Positions 44,369 to 52,101 of a stretch of DNA of 58,900 nucleotides are shown here, piece after piece. Location of the stretch: NCBI GenBank assembly GCA_910575665.1, contig CAJTFB010000026.1:1-58900 (forward strand), given 5' to 3'. The notes below the pieces were generated by a model. It was not told the DNA's origin, ran no database searches, and saw nothing but the letters and a program-made list of their open reading frames with translations. The first letter of the stretch is position 1. Each line of letters begins with the position of its first letter. Source of the stretch: Eubacteriaceae bacterium (lineage in GTDB: Bacteria > Bacillota > Clostridia > Lachnospirales > Lachnospiraceae). Made by a program: the position numbers and the translations under genes.

Positions 44369-46621
44369 TTACATCCTTTCATGGCAGGTTCTGGAAATCA
44401 CATCCAGCTGCTGCTCTCTGGTCAGATCGATAAATTTCACGGCGTAACCGGATACACGGATCGTAAAATTCGCATACTCTTCTTTCTCCGGATGTTCCAT
44501 GGCATCCATCAACTTTTCCTTGCCAAAAACATTGACATTCAGGTGGTGGGCTCCCTGATCAAAATATCCATCCAACACCTGAACGAGATTTTTCACCCGC
44601 TCCTCCTCTGTGTTCCCCAGAGCTCCCGGATTGATGGTCTGGGTGTTGGAAATACCATCCAGCGCCTCCTCATAAGGAAGTTTCGCCACAGAGTTCAGGG
44701 ATGCCAGCAGACCATTCTGCTCTGCACCATAGGATGGGTTGGCTCCCGGCGCCAGCGGCTCTCCCGCCTTTCTTCCATCCGGAAGGGAACCAGTAGCCTT
44801 GCCATATACCACATTGGAGGTAATGGTGAGGATCGAAGTCGTGGGCTCCGAATCCCGATAGGTATGGCAGTTGCGGATTTTACTCATAAAGGTACGCAGA
44901 AGCCATACTGCCACCTCGTCTGCCCTGGGATCGTCATTTCCGTATTTCGGAAAATCTCCCTCCGTCTCATAATCTACAGCCAAACCATCCTCATCCCGGA
45001 TCACCTTCACCTTGGCATATTTAATGGCACACAGGGAATCTACCACATGGGAAAAACCGGCGATACCGGTGGCAAAGGTACGCCGCACATCCGTGTCGAT
45101 CAGAGCCATCTGAGACGCCTCATAATAGTATTTATCGTGCATGTAATGGATCATATTCAGAGTTTCCACATAGGTCTGTGCCAGCCAGGTCATCATCTCC
45201 TCATATTTTTCCATCACTTCTTCATAATCCAGATATTCCGAGGTGATGGGACGGTATTTTGGCCCCACCTGGGTCTTATTCTTCTCGTCAATGCCGCCGT
45301 TGATGGCATACAGAAGACATTTGGCAAGATTGGCTCTCGCCCCAAAAAACTGAATTTCTTTCCCTGTCTCCGTCGCTGATACACAGCAGCACACCGCGTA
45401 ATCATCACCCCATACCGGACGCATCACGTCATCGTTTTCATACTGTACCGAGCTTGTCTTGATGGAAATATAAGACGCATATTTCTTAAAGGTCTCCGGC
45501 AAATGGGAGGAATAGAGCACCGTCAGGTTCGGCTCCGGAGACGGCCCCATATTTTCCAGGGTATGGAGGAACCGGAAACAGGTCTTTGTCACCTGAGAGC
45601 GCCCATCCATACCGATACCACCCACATCCAGGGTTGCCCATACCGGATCACCGGAAAACAGCTGGTTATAGGATTCAATGCGGGCGAATTTTACCATCCG
45701 GAACTTCATGGTCATATGATCCACCAGCTCCTGTGCTTCCTTCTCCGTCAAAGTGCCATTTGCCAGATCTCTCTCAATATAAATATCCAGGAAAGTAGAG
45801 ACACGTCCCACACTCATAGCTGCGCCGTTTTGTGTCTTGATGGCGGCCAGGTAGGCAAAATACAGCCACTGAAAGGCTTCTTTGGCATTTTTCGCCGGCT
45901 CCGAGATATCACAGCCATAGATCTCTGCCATCGCTTTCATTCCCTTTAGGGATTTGATCTGTTCCGCCAGTTCTTCCCGGATACGGTAATCCTTGCTCCG
46001 CATGCTGCGTCGCTCACTGCCGGCAAAATCTTTTTCCTTTTCCTCGATCAGCGCATCGATGCCATACAGCGCCACACGCCGATAATCTCCCACGATACGC
46101 CCTCTTCCGTAAGTATCCGGAAGTCCGGTCAGGATCTTGCTGTGGCGCATCCGCTTCATCTCCGGGGTGTAAACCTCAAATACCGCGTCGCTGTGTGTTT
46201 TGTGATAAGCAGTAAAGATCTCATGGAGTTTTTCATTCGGCTGGTAACCATACATCGTGCAGGACTGCTCCGCCATACGAATCCCGCCATAGGGCATAAA
46301 AGCCCGTTTGAGTGGTTTGTCTGTCTGCAAACCCACGATCTGCTCCATATCTTTCAGCTCCTCGCTGATGTATCCAGGACCATGAGAAGTCAGTGAGGAT
46401 ACCACTTCTGTGTCCATATCCAGCACTCCACCCTTCTGGCGTTCCTCTTTCTGAAGTTCCTGCAGTCTGCCCCACAATTGATCTGTGGCCTCTGTCGGCC
46501 CCTCTAAAAACGATTCATCGCCGTTATAAGGTTTGTAGTTATTCTGAATGAAGTCACGCACATCGATGCCTTCCTTCCAAAGTCTTCCTGAAAATCCTTC
46601 CCACTGCTTAAAGTCTCTCAT
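44369..46621 (-). CDS. pflB: Formate C-acetyltransferase (pyruvate formate-lyase)
   Basis: 750 residues. It converts pyruvate and CoA to acetyl-CoA and formate under anaerobic conditions. The active-site cysteine pair is in [14 protein letters not shown], and the glycyl-radical loop is RVSGYAVKF near the C terminus, both canonical for true PFL rather than glycerol or choline lyases. The ATG at 46621 follows GGAGGAAAAA; one at 46633 would overlap that site. It starts 15 bases after fabZ, so fatty-acid and fermentation genes probably share a transcript. Confidence 0.97.
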   Translation of the reverse strand: MRDFKQWEGFSGRLWKEGIDVRDFIQNNYKPYNGDESFLEGPTEATDQLWGRLQELQKEERQKGGVLDMDTEVVSSLTSHGPGYISEELKDMEQIVGLQTDKPLKRAFMPYGGIRMAEQSCTMYGYQPNEKLHEIFTAYHKTHSDAVFEVYTPEMKRMRHSKILTGLPDTYGRGRIVGDYRRVALYGIDALIEEKEKDFAGSERRSMRSKDYRIREELAEQIKSLKGMKAMAEIYGCDISEPAKNAKEAFQWLYFAYLAAIKTQNGAAMSVGRVSTFLDIYIERDLANGTLTEKEAQELVDHMTMKFRMVKFARIESYNQLFSGDPVWATLDVGGIGMDGRSQVTKTCFRFLHTLENMGPSPEPNLTVLYSSHLPETFKKYASYISIKTSSVQYENDDVMRPVWGDDYAVCCCVSATETGKEIQFFGARANLAKCLLYAINGGIDEKNKTQVGPKYRPITSEYLDYEEVMEKYEEMMTWLAQTYVETLNMIHYMHDKYYYEASQMALIDTDVRRTFATGIAGFSHVVDSLCAIKYAKVKVIRDEDGLAVDYETEGDFPKYGNDDPRADEVAVWLLRTFMSKIRNCHTYRDSEPTTSILTITSNVVYGKATGSLPDGRKAGEPLAPGANPSYGAEQNGLLASLNSVAKLPYEEALDGISNTQTINPGALGNTEEERVKNLVQVLDGYFDQGAHHLNVNVFGKEKLMDAMEHPEKEEYANFTIRVSGYAVKFIDLTREQQLDVISRTCHERM

Positions 46622-46636
46622 TTTTTCCTCCATTCG

Positions 46637-47062
46637 TTAACCAATCATAAATTTTATCTCGGCCTCACATGCTGTCTTTCCATCCACCGTAGCCACAGCC
46701 CTACCGACTCCCATCGGACCTTTGCATTTGATGATCTCAGTCTCCAGGCGCAGTCTGTCCCCCGGTACGACCTGCCTTCTGAATTTCGCCTTGTCAATTC
46801 CGCCGAAAAATGCCAGCTTTCCTTTGTTCTCCTCCAGGCTCAGAACGGCAACTGCCCCCACCTGCGCCAGCGCTTCGACGATCAGGACTCCCGGCATCAC
46901 TGGTTTCTGTGGAAAATGTCCCTGAAAAAACGGCTCGTTTACAGTCACGTTTTTATAACCTACTGCCTTTACTCCCGGCTCCATCTCCTCAATACAATCC
47001 ACCAGTAAAAAAGGATAACGGTGTGGAATAATTTCTTTGATACCATTTACATCTAATAACAT
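46637..47062 (-). CDS. fabZ: 3-hydroxyacyl-ACP dehydratase
   Basis: 141 residues. A hot-dog fold dehydratase of the elongation cycle. Active-site His and Glu are in [20 protein letters not shown], and the N-terminal [11 protein letters not shown] is diagnostic. The ATG at 47062 is chosen because AAGGAGG lies five bases upstream; a TTG at 47077 is unlikely. It is separated from fabF by about 150 bases with hairpins and is followed closely by pflB. Confidence 0.96.
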   Translation of the reverse strand: MLLDVNGIKEIIPHRYPFLLVDCIEEMEPGVKAVGYKNVTVNEPFFQGHFPQKPVMPGVLIVEALAQVGAVAVLSLEENKGKLAFFGGIDKAKFRRQVVPGDRLRLETEIIKCKGPMGVGRAVATVDGKTACEAEIKFMIG

Positions 47063-47135
47063 GTCTGCCTCCTTCAATATATATCATAATTTTTTATCAA
47101 ATACAAGTAATATATGACTGTCACAAAATGGCAAA

Positions 47136-47153
47136 AGGCACAAAAACGTGCCT
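47136..47153 (-). terminator. Short hairpin between fabF and fabZ
   Basis: On the minus strand AGGCAC, six bases, GTGCCT, then TTTTGCC. A second palindrome (GCCC-ATGGCGCCAT-GGGC, about 47170-47189) lies just upstream of it. Together they could partly end the acpP-fabF transcript. Confidence 0.5.
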
Positions 47154-47215
47154 CTCCCCTTTTCTTTCGCCCAATGGCGCCATCGGGCAACAAAAAAATA
47201 ATTTTTAATCTTGGA

Positions 47216-48454
47216 TCATTCCTCAAAATCTTTGAAAATAAGCGTCGCATTGTGGCCGCCAAAACCGAGAGAATTGGACATCGCAATCTTTACCTCTGTC
47301 TCGATTCCTTCTCCCTTCACACAATCCAGATCACATTCCGGATCCTGATTGATCAACCCTGCATTGACATGCACATAATTTTCCATAATCGATTTCACAC
47401 AGGCAATCGTCTCTACACCACCTGCTGCGCCCAAAAGATGGCCTACCATAGATTTGGTGGAGCTGACTTTACACTGATAAGCCGCTTCTCCCATAGCCAG
47501 TTTGATGGCTCTTGTCTCAAAAAGATCGTTCATGTGAGTACTGGTTCCATGAGCATTGATATAGTCCACATCTTCCGGTTTGATTCCTGCATCTTTGATG
47601 GCAAATTCCATCGCCTTCGCCGCACCGCTTCCATCTTCCGCCGGCGAAGTAATATGATAGGCGTCATTGGTAGCACCGTATCCTACCACCTCTGCATAAA
47701 TCTTGGCGCCACGCTTTTTGGCATGTTCTAACTCCTCCAGAACAACGATTCCAGCGCCTTCTCCCATTACAAAGCCACTGCGGTCCACATCAAAAGGAAT
47801 CGAAGCCTTCGCTGGATCCGTCGAAAATGACAACGCTGTCATACTGGTAAAGCCAGCTACTCCCAGTTCGGTGATCGCCGCCTCAGATCCTCCGGCAACC
47901 ATCACATCCGCCTCACCGTACTGGATCGAGCGGAAACCTTCCCCGATACAATGAGTACCTGTGGCACAGGCTGTCACAATATTGATATTCTTTCCCTTTA
48001 AACCAAACTGGATCGCAACATTTCCCGCGGCAATATTAGAGATCAGCATCGGAATCATCAGTGGCGATACCCTGTTTGGTCCCTTATCTAACAGCTTCTT
48101 ATACTCCCTTTGGGTACACTGGAGACTTCCGATACCACAGCCCACACTGGTTCCAACCAAAAAAGGATCTTCTTTTTCCATATCCAGCCCACTGTCTTCC
48201 AAGGCCTGTTTTGCCGCTGCTACTGCAAACTGGGCAAAGCGTTCCATACGTCTTGCGGATTTGGGGTCCATATATTCCTTAGGATCAAAATCCTTTACCT
48301 CAGCTGCTAGTTTTGCCTTGTAATCGGCAGTGTCGATCTGAGTCATCGGACCGATACCTACCACGCCCTTCTTTACATTCCCCCAGAATTCATCAACTGT
48401 ATTTCCAATCGGTGTGATCGCTCCCATTCCAGTTATGACTACTCGTCTGCTCAT
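47216..48454 (-). CDS. fabF: Beta-ketoacyl-ACP synthase II
   Basis: 412 residues. A condensing enzyme of type II fatty-acid synthesis. The Cys-His-His triad is visible: TACATGTHC with the catalytic Cys, NAHGTSTHMND and KSMVGHLLGAAGG. AGGAGG lies before the ATG. No second condensing enzyme (fabH) occurs in the window, although it usually neighbours these genes. Confidence 0.97.
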   Translation of the reverse strand: MSRRVVITGMGAITPIGNTVDEFWGNVKKGVVGIGPMTQIDTADYKAKLAAEVKDFDPKEYMDPKSARRMERFAQFAVAAAKQALEDSGLDMEKEDPFLVGTSVGCGIGSLQCTQREYKKLLDKGPNRVSPLMIPMLISNIAAGNVAIQFGLKGKNINIVTACATGTHCIGEGFRSIQYGEADVMVAGGSEAAITELGVAGFTSMTALSFSTDPAKASIPFDVDRSGFVMGEGAGIVVLEELEHAKKRGAKIYAEVVGYGATNDAYHITSPAEDGSGAAKAMEFAIKDAGIKPEDVDYINAHGTSTHMNDLFETRAIKLAMGEAAYQCKVSSTKSMVGHLLGAAGGVETIACVKSIMENYVHVNAGLINQDPECDLDCVKGEGIETEVKIAMSNSLGFGGHNATLIFKDFEE

Positions 48455-48492
48455 TGAATTTAATCCTCCTAAATTATAATGCTTCCATCTTT

Positions 48493-49236
48493 TTACATCG
48501 CAATACCGCCATCTACACAGAGTACCTGGCCGGTTATGTATTTTGCCTTATCCGAAGCAAGAAATACCACTGCCTCCGCAACATCTTCTACCTGTCCAAA
48601 CTTTCCAAGAGGAATGGTGGCTACCGCCGCCTCCTTCACCGAATCGGACAACACCTCTGTCATTTCAGTATCCACAAATCCCGGTGCAACTGCATTTACC
48701 GTGATATTCCTGGATGCCAGTTCCTTCGCCGCCGCCTTAGTCAGGCCAATCACTCCAGCTTTCGACGCCGAATAATTTGCCTGTCCCATATTTCCTGTCA
48801 CGCCGGAGACAGAAGCAATATTTATGATCCGCCCGCTTCTCTGCTTCATCATCGGGCGGGTCACAAATTTAACACCATGGAACGTTCCCGCCAGATTGGT
48901 CTGGATCACACTCTGGAACTCCTGCTCTGACATTTTCATAATGAGATTATCCTTTGTAATTCCTGCATTGTTTACAAGAATATCAATTCTGCCATACTCT
49001 TTGACGATACCGGTATAAAACTCCTTTGCCGCCTCAAAATCACTGACGTTACACTGCATCGACACCGCATTTCCTCCGGCTGCCGTGATAGTATCCACCA
49101 CCTCTGCGGCGCGGTCTGCCGAACCGTTGTAATTAACGACCACCATGGCACCTTCTCTGGCCAGAGCCAGGGCGATACCTCTTCCGATACCTCTTCCCGC
49201 CCCGGTCACTACTGCAATCTTATCTTCTAATAACAT
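48493..49236 (-). CDS. fabG: 3-oxoacyl-ACP reductase
   Basis: 247 residues. An NADPH-dependent short-chain dehydrogenase. Cofactor loop TGAGRGIGRG, NNAGIT, catalytic Ser in SVSG and the YSASK motif, then PGFVDTEM. The ATG at 49236 follows AAGGAG; the frame extends 29 codons upstream through palindromic sequence but the family start and ribosome site support 49236. Confidence 0.97.
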   Translation of the reverse strand: MLLEDKIAVVTGAGRGIGRGIALALAREGAMVVVNYNGSADRAAEVVDTITAAGGNAVSMQCNVSDFEAAKEFYTGIVKEYGRIDILVNNAGITKDNLIMKMSEQEFQSVIQTNLAGTFHGVKFVTRPMMKQRSGRIINIASVSGVTGNMGQANYSASKAGVIGLTKAAAKELASRNITVNAVAPGFVDTEMTEVLSDSVKEAAVATIPLGKFGQVEDVAEAVVFLASDKAKYITGQVLCVDGGIAM

Positions 49237-49248
49237 ATTTCTCCTTCC

Positions 49249-49332
49249 ATTCGCGCACGCCTTTTGCGCCTTACCAAGTTTGGGCGTACGCGCACAAACT
49301 TGCAGAGTGAAAAAATTTTTCACTCTTCCTCC
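49249..49332. repeat. Palindrome cluster in the fabG-fabD gap
   Basis: AAGTTTG...CAAACTT encloses GCGTACGC (about 49280-49306). Next to it AGAGTGAAAAA-A-TTTTTCACTCT (about 49305-49328) is a near-perfect 23-base palindrome. It resembles in layout the pair between dapA and dapB. No T-tract follows a GC-rich stem, so terminator function is doubtful. Confidence 0.5.
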
Positions 49333-49361
49333 ATTTCTTCGCTGCTGCCTTTTCCATCGTT

Positions 49362-50294
49362 TTATGCCAGGGTCTCAAGCAATGCATCCATCTCTGCAAT
49401 GGTCCCCACACTATATGTAGTCAGCTCTTTTCCAATGGCTTTCCCGATCTTCTTATTAAAGCCCGCAAGGGTACGTCCCGGTCCGATCTCAATAAATGTA
49501 TCCACACCGTCTGCTGACATGGTTTCTACTGACTGCTGCCAGCGCACGGACGAGGACACCTGTCTTACCAGCAGAGGCTGGATATCCGCCTGCTCTGTCA
49601 CATATCCCGCTGTCACATTTGCCACATACGGAATCTTTGGTGCTCCGATCTCGATCCCATTCAGAACAGCCTCCAGCTTTGTACCTGCCCCTTTCAGAAG
49701 ATCCGAATGAAATGGTCCACTGACATTCAGCATAACCGTTCTCTTGGCACCGGCTTCCTTACACTTCGCAGCACCGGCTTCCACCGCCTCTTTCTTTCCA
49801 GAGATAACGATCTGACCTGGACAATTATAATTTGCCACCTGAACCTGGTCAATGCCCTCGATCGCCTTCTCGATCTGTGGCGCATCCAATCCCATTATTG
49901 CAGCCATGCCACCCACACCAGCAGGAACTTCTTCCTGCATATAAATACCGCGTTTGCGGACAGCTTTCGCCGCGTCGATATAATTCATGGAATCCGCTGC
50001 CACAAGAGCACAGTATTCACCGAGACTGAGCCCCGCTGCCACATCCGGCTTGAGACCTTTGTCTCTCAGAACTTCCATGATCGCCACACTGGTAGTCAAT
50101 AGTGCCACCTGGGTGAACTCTGTTATATTAATATCATCATTTTCTTCAAAACAGAGGGCTTTCAGATCCAGTCCTACCGCTTCCCCTGCCTGATCAAATA
50201 TTTCTTTTGCAATCGGAGAATACTCATAAAATTCCTTTCCCATTCCTACCTTTTGTGCACCCTGTCCGGGAAATACGAATGCAATCTTACCCAT
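49362..50294 (-). CDS. fabD: Malonyl-CoA:ACP transacylase
   Basis: 310 residues. It loads malonate onto ACP. N-terminal FVFPGQGAQKVGMG, nucleophile Ser in GLSLGEYCAL, and the catalytic His in NVSGPFHSDL. The ATG at 50294 follows GGAGGAAAAAAG; a 31-codon upstream extension runs through non-family sequence and is rejected. It lies third in order from the acpP promoter side, before fabG and fabF. Confidence 0.97.
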   Translation of the reverse strand: MGKIAFVFPGQGAQKVGMGKEFYEYSPIAKEIFDQAGEAVGLDLKALCFEENDDINITEFTQVALLTTSVAIMEVLRDKGLKPDVAAGLSLGEYCALVAADSMNYIDAAKAVRKRGIYMQEEVPAGVGGMAAIMGLDAPQIEKAIEGIDQVQVANYNCPGQIVISGKKEAVEAGAAKCKEAGAKRTVMLNVSGPFHSDLLKGAGTKLEAVLNGIEIGAPKIPYVANVTAGYVTEQADIQPLLVRQVSSSVRWQQSVETMSADGVDTFIEIGPGRTLAGFNKKIGKAIGKELTTYSVGTIAEMDALLETLA

Positions 50295-50337
50295 ATCTTT
50301 TTTCCTCCATAAACCATTTTTAAAATCCCCATATTTT

Positions 50338-50451
50338 GAAATGGTGGCTGCCGATAAGCATTTATCAGCAACCACACCATTTCTCACATTTTGGAAATCA
50401 CATTAAGATGCAAGCAGTCCGCCACACCCGTCCCAACTCGCTCAAACGGGT
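50338..50451 (-). promoter_or_regulatory. Hairpins between acpP and fabD
   Basis: A long imperfect stem (GAAATGGTG...CACCATTTC, 50338-50383, with an inner GATAA/TTATC) and a shorter one (ACCCGT/ACGGGT, 50426-50451). They separate acpP from fabD and could hold back read-through or protect the short acpP mRNA, giving extra ACP. No clear T-tract. Confidence 0.45.
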
Positions 50452-50474
50452 AGGCTAAACAAAAGATGCAGCGA

Positions 50475-50705
50475 TTATTCTACACCCTTCTCCTTTAAGA
50501 AATTAATTACATCACCTACAGTATTGATGCTTTCCAGATCATCTGTAGGGATCTCAACATCATACTCTTCCTCAAGAGCCATGATCAGTTCATAAAGATC
50601 CAGAGAATCTGCTCCCAAATCATCTTTGAAAGAAGAAGCCTCTGTGATGCTGTCTGCATCCACGCTCAACTGGTCTGCGATAAGTTCCTGCATTTTTTCT
50701 AACAT
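50475..50705 (-). CDS. acpP: Acyl carrier protein
   Basis: 76 residues, very acidic. Carries the growing acyl chain on 4'-phosphopantetheine at the Ser of [14 protein letters not shown] (Ser36 region). AAGGAG precedes the ATG. It is the first gene after a strong promoter (50824-50852) and is followed by hairpins before fabD. Confidence 0.97.
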   Translation of the reverse strand: MLEKMQELIADQLSVDADSITEASSFKDDLGADSLDLYELIMALEEEYDVEIPTDDLESINTVGDVINFLKEKGVE

Positions 50706-50800
50706 GATTATTTCTCCTTTTTCCTAGCCTGCCAGATCCATGAACCAACTCCCTCGGCATTATGTAGGTCTCGACAGACTAAATAATATTTTCAATTTTC

Positions 50801-50814
50801 CTCAACAATTTGAG
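50801..50814. promoter_or_regulatory. Palindrome at the acpP start point
   Basis: CTCAA-CAAT-TTGAG lies about 10 bases past the -10 box, over the expected start of transcription. FabT/FapR-type regulators of fab operons bind palindromes in such positions. The sequence is not a known consensus, so this is only a candidate operator. Confidence 0.4.
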
Positions 50815-50823
50815 TTATTCAGT

Positions 50824-50852
50824 ATTTTACAGTATCTTATGTTGTTTGTCAA
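50824..50852 (-). promoter_or_regulatory. Sigma-A promoter of acpP-fab operon
   Basis: Minus strand TTGACA, 17-base spacer, TAAAAT. The leader to acpP is about 110 bases. Confidence 0.85.
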
Positions 50853-51049
50853 CCCCGCTACAACCGGATTTTTCCATGAAAAAGGGCATTGCCAGGACCT
50901 GTCCTCATTTTTTCATGATAGCTGGATCACACATGAATCATTGGGTAAACAACTGTGTGCTCTCCGTCATAATCTGACTATTTTATTTTCTATATTACAG
51001 ACAATAGGGGGATTCCTTTACCAACGCATTTTTTATGGTAATGTTGACT

Positions 51050-51163
51050 TCATTTACATACACAAATATTTTCGTTATATATACAAAATTTGCTTCCGTT
51101 TTTACATGTTCGCCGTAATTGCTCATAATGCCAAGGTGTACTTTGTAATTGTGCTCTTTTCAT
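51050..51163 (-). CDS. Possible 37-residue Cys-containing small protein
   Basis: A short frame with a good ribosome site (AGGGGAG, six bases before ATG). The peptide starts MKRAQLQSTPWHYEQLRR and continues with TCKNGSKFCIYNENICVCK, giving four Cys. If the reading frame shifted by one base at the stop codon it would continue for about 19 residues (NEVNITIKNALVKESPYCL), so a longer gene may have been frameshifted. I do not recognise the family. The rest of 50860-51260 shows no other gene. Confidence 0.45.
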   Translation of the reverse strand: MKRAQLQSTPWHYEQLRRTCKNGSKFCIYNENICVCK

Positions 51164-51266
51164 AATCAACTCCCCTGAATCTTTAGCCATGGATAATTAC
51201 ACCATTTATTTATATATTTTAGCAACAAGAACCTTTATTCGACTAATTTGAACAAGACAAACAAAA

Positions 51267-51304
51267 AAACACCTCAGAACACACAATATGATTCTGAGGT
51301 GTTT
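51267..51304 (-). terminator. Terminator after tRNA-Thr
   Basis: AAACACCTCAGAA and TTCTGAGGTGTTT form a perfect 13-bp stem with a 12-base loop, followed on the minus strand by TTTT. It lies 18 bases after the tRNA. Confidence 0.85.
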
Positions 51305-51321
51305 GGCTCTTTTTAACCATA

Positions 51322-51394
51322 AGCTTCGAAAGGGACTTGAACCCTCGACCCCTTCATTACGAGTGAAGTGCTCTACCGACTGAGCTATCGAAGC
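51322..51394 (-). tRNA. tRNA-Thr (anticodon CGU)
   Basis: A full cloverleaf reads on the minus strand: acceptor GCTTCGA/TCGAAGC, D-arm AGCTCAGTCGGTAGAGC, anticodon stem CTTCA/TGAAG with loop CTCGTAA giving anticodon CGT, and T-arm GAGGGTTCAAGTCCCTT. CCA is not encoded. It has its own promoter (51415-51443) and terminator. Confidence 0.95.
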
Positions 51395-51414
51395 GTAACA
51401 ACTTGACCTAAGAC

Positions 51415-51443
51415 ATTATAACTGACTTTTCTTATTTTGTAAA
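51415..51443 (-). promoter_or_regulatory. Promoter of tRNA-Thr
   Basis: Minus strand TTTACA, 17-base spacer, TATAAT, about 20 bases before the tRNA 5' end. Confidence 0.8.
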
Positions 51444-51451
51444 GTACTATT

Positions 51452-51614
51452 TTGACAATATTATAGTTTTTTTATAAACTTTTTTTATTATATACATTTT
51501 ATTCGAACAGAAACTGTTGTATAATAGAGTTGGCTAAAGGGCACAGACAAAATCAGACATTCATTATAACACGCCATTGAGCTAAGGTAGTCATTAAGAT
51601 TTTTTAGGGGGGGG
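51452..51614 (+). promoter_or_regulatory. Leader of the small membrane protein gene, with G8 tract
   Basis: Two weak promoter readings occur: TTGACA at 51452 with TAAACT 17 bases on, and TATAAT at 51520-51525 preceded by the small palindrome AACAG-AAA-CTGTT (51506-51518). A run of eight G lies at 51607-51614, just before the ribosome site GGAGG. Such a tract is prone to slippage. Confidence 0.4.
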
Positions 51615-51637
51615 AATTTTTGGAGGACAACTGAAAT

Positions 51638-51934
51638 ATGGGAAATACATTTAAAAATAGTGTGGGATATTTCATACAAAGACACTCGATCAAAGAATGT
51701 ATCATATTGATTCTTCAGATTAGCATCACCATAACTATTCTTGTTCTGGCAGTACTGGGACTTGACAATATTCTTCCGATCACTATTACTAACACTGTAG
51801 ACTTGGTATTGCTGGCTCTTTTGTGTATCATTTGCGGAATCCGCTTTATTCCGAATCGCATCGTATATGCTGTGATTTATTTCGTGGTGGCCGCGGTAAT
51901 CAGTGGTGTTTTTATAGCCAGTTTTTTTCTGTAA
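51638..51934 (+). CDS. Small membrane protein of unknown function
   Basis: 98 residues with two to three hydrophobic spans (IILILQISITITILVLAVLG; LVLLALLCIICGI; VYAVIYFVVAAVISGVFIASFF). TGGAGGACAACTGAAAT precedes the ATG. The first 20 residues are polar and cytoplasm-like. No known domain was recognised. A strong terminator follows and the gene stands alone between the tRNA and htpG. Confidence 0.65.
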   Translation: MGNTFKNSVGYFIQRHSIKECIILILQISITITILVLAVLGLDNILPITITNTVDLVLLALLCIICGIRFIPNRIVYAVIYFVVAAVISGVFIASFFL

Positions 51935-51978
51935 TATAATTTGCTGGTCTGTCATCAAATACAGATTACATAATTTGA

Positions 51979-52016
51979 AAATCCCCCGGTTACTGTCTCA
52001 GACAGTTCCGGAGGAT
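51979..52016 (+). terminator. Intrinsic terminator of the small membrane protein gene
   Basis: AATCC-CCGG-ACTGTC pairs with GACAGT-CCGG-GGATT around TCA, followed by TTTTTT. Confidence 0.85.
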
Positions 52017-52101
52017 TTTTTGTTATTTGCATGCGCGAACGAAATTATTCTCACAAAGCATTCACTCCTGATTTACACCCATGACATTTTCATTCAGAGA
52101 C

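Noticed and set aside
50295-50387. N-terminal extensions of fabD, fabG, dapB and several ABC genes
   Set aside because: The longer frames contain no family residues and often overlap the ribosome site of the shorter start; the shorter starts were used throughout.
50740-51165. 141-codon plus-strand frame between acpP and the tRNA
   Set aside because: It covers the acpP promoter on the opposite strand and the small Cys ORF; no ribosome site.
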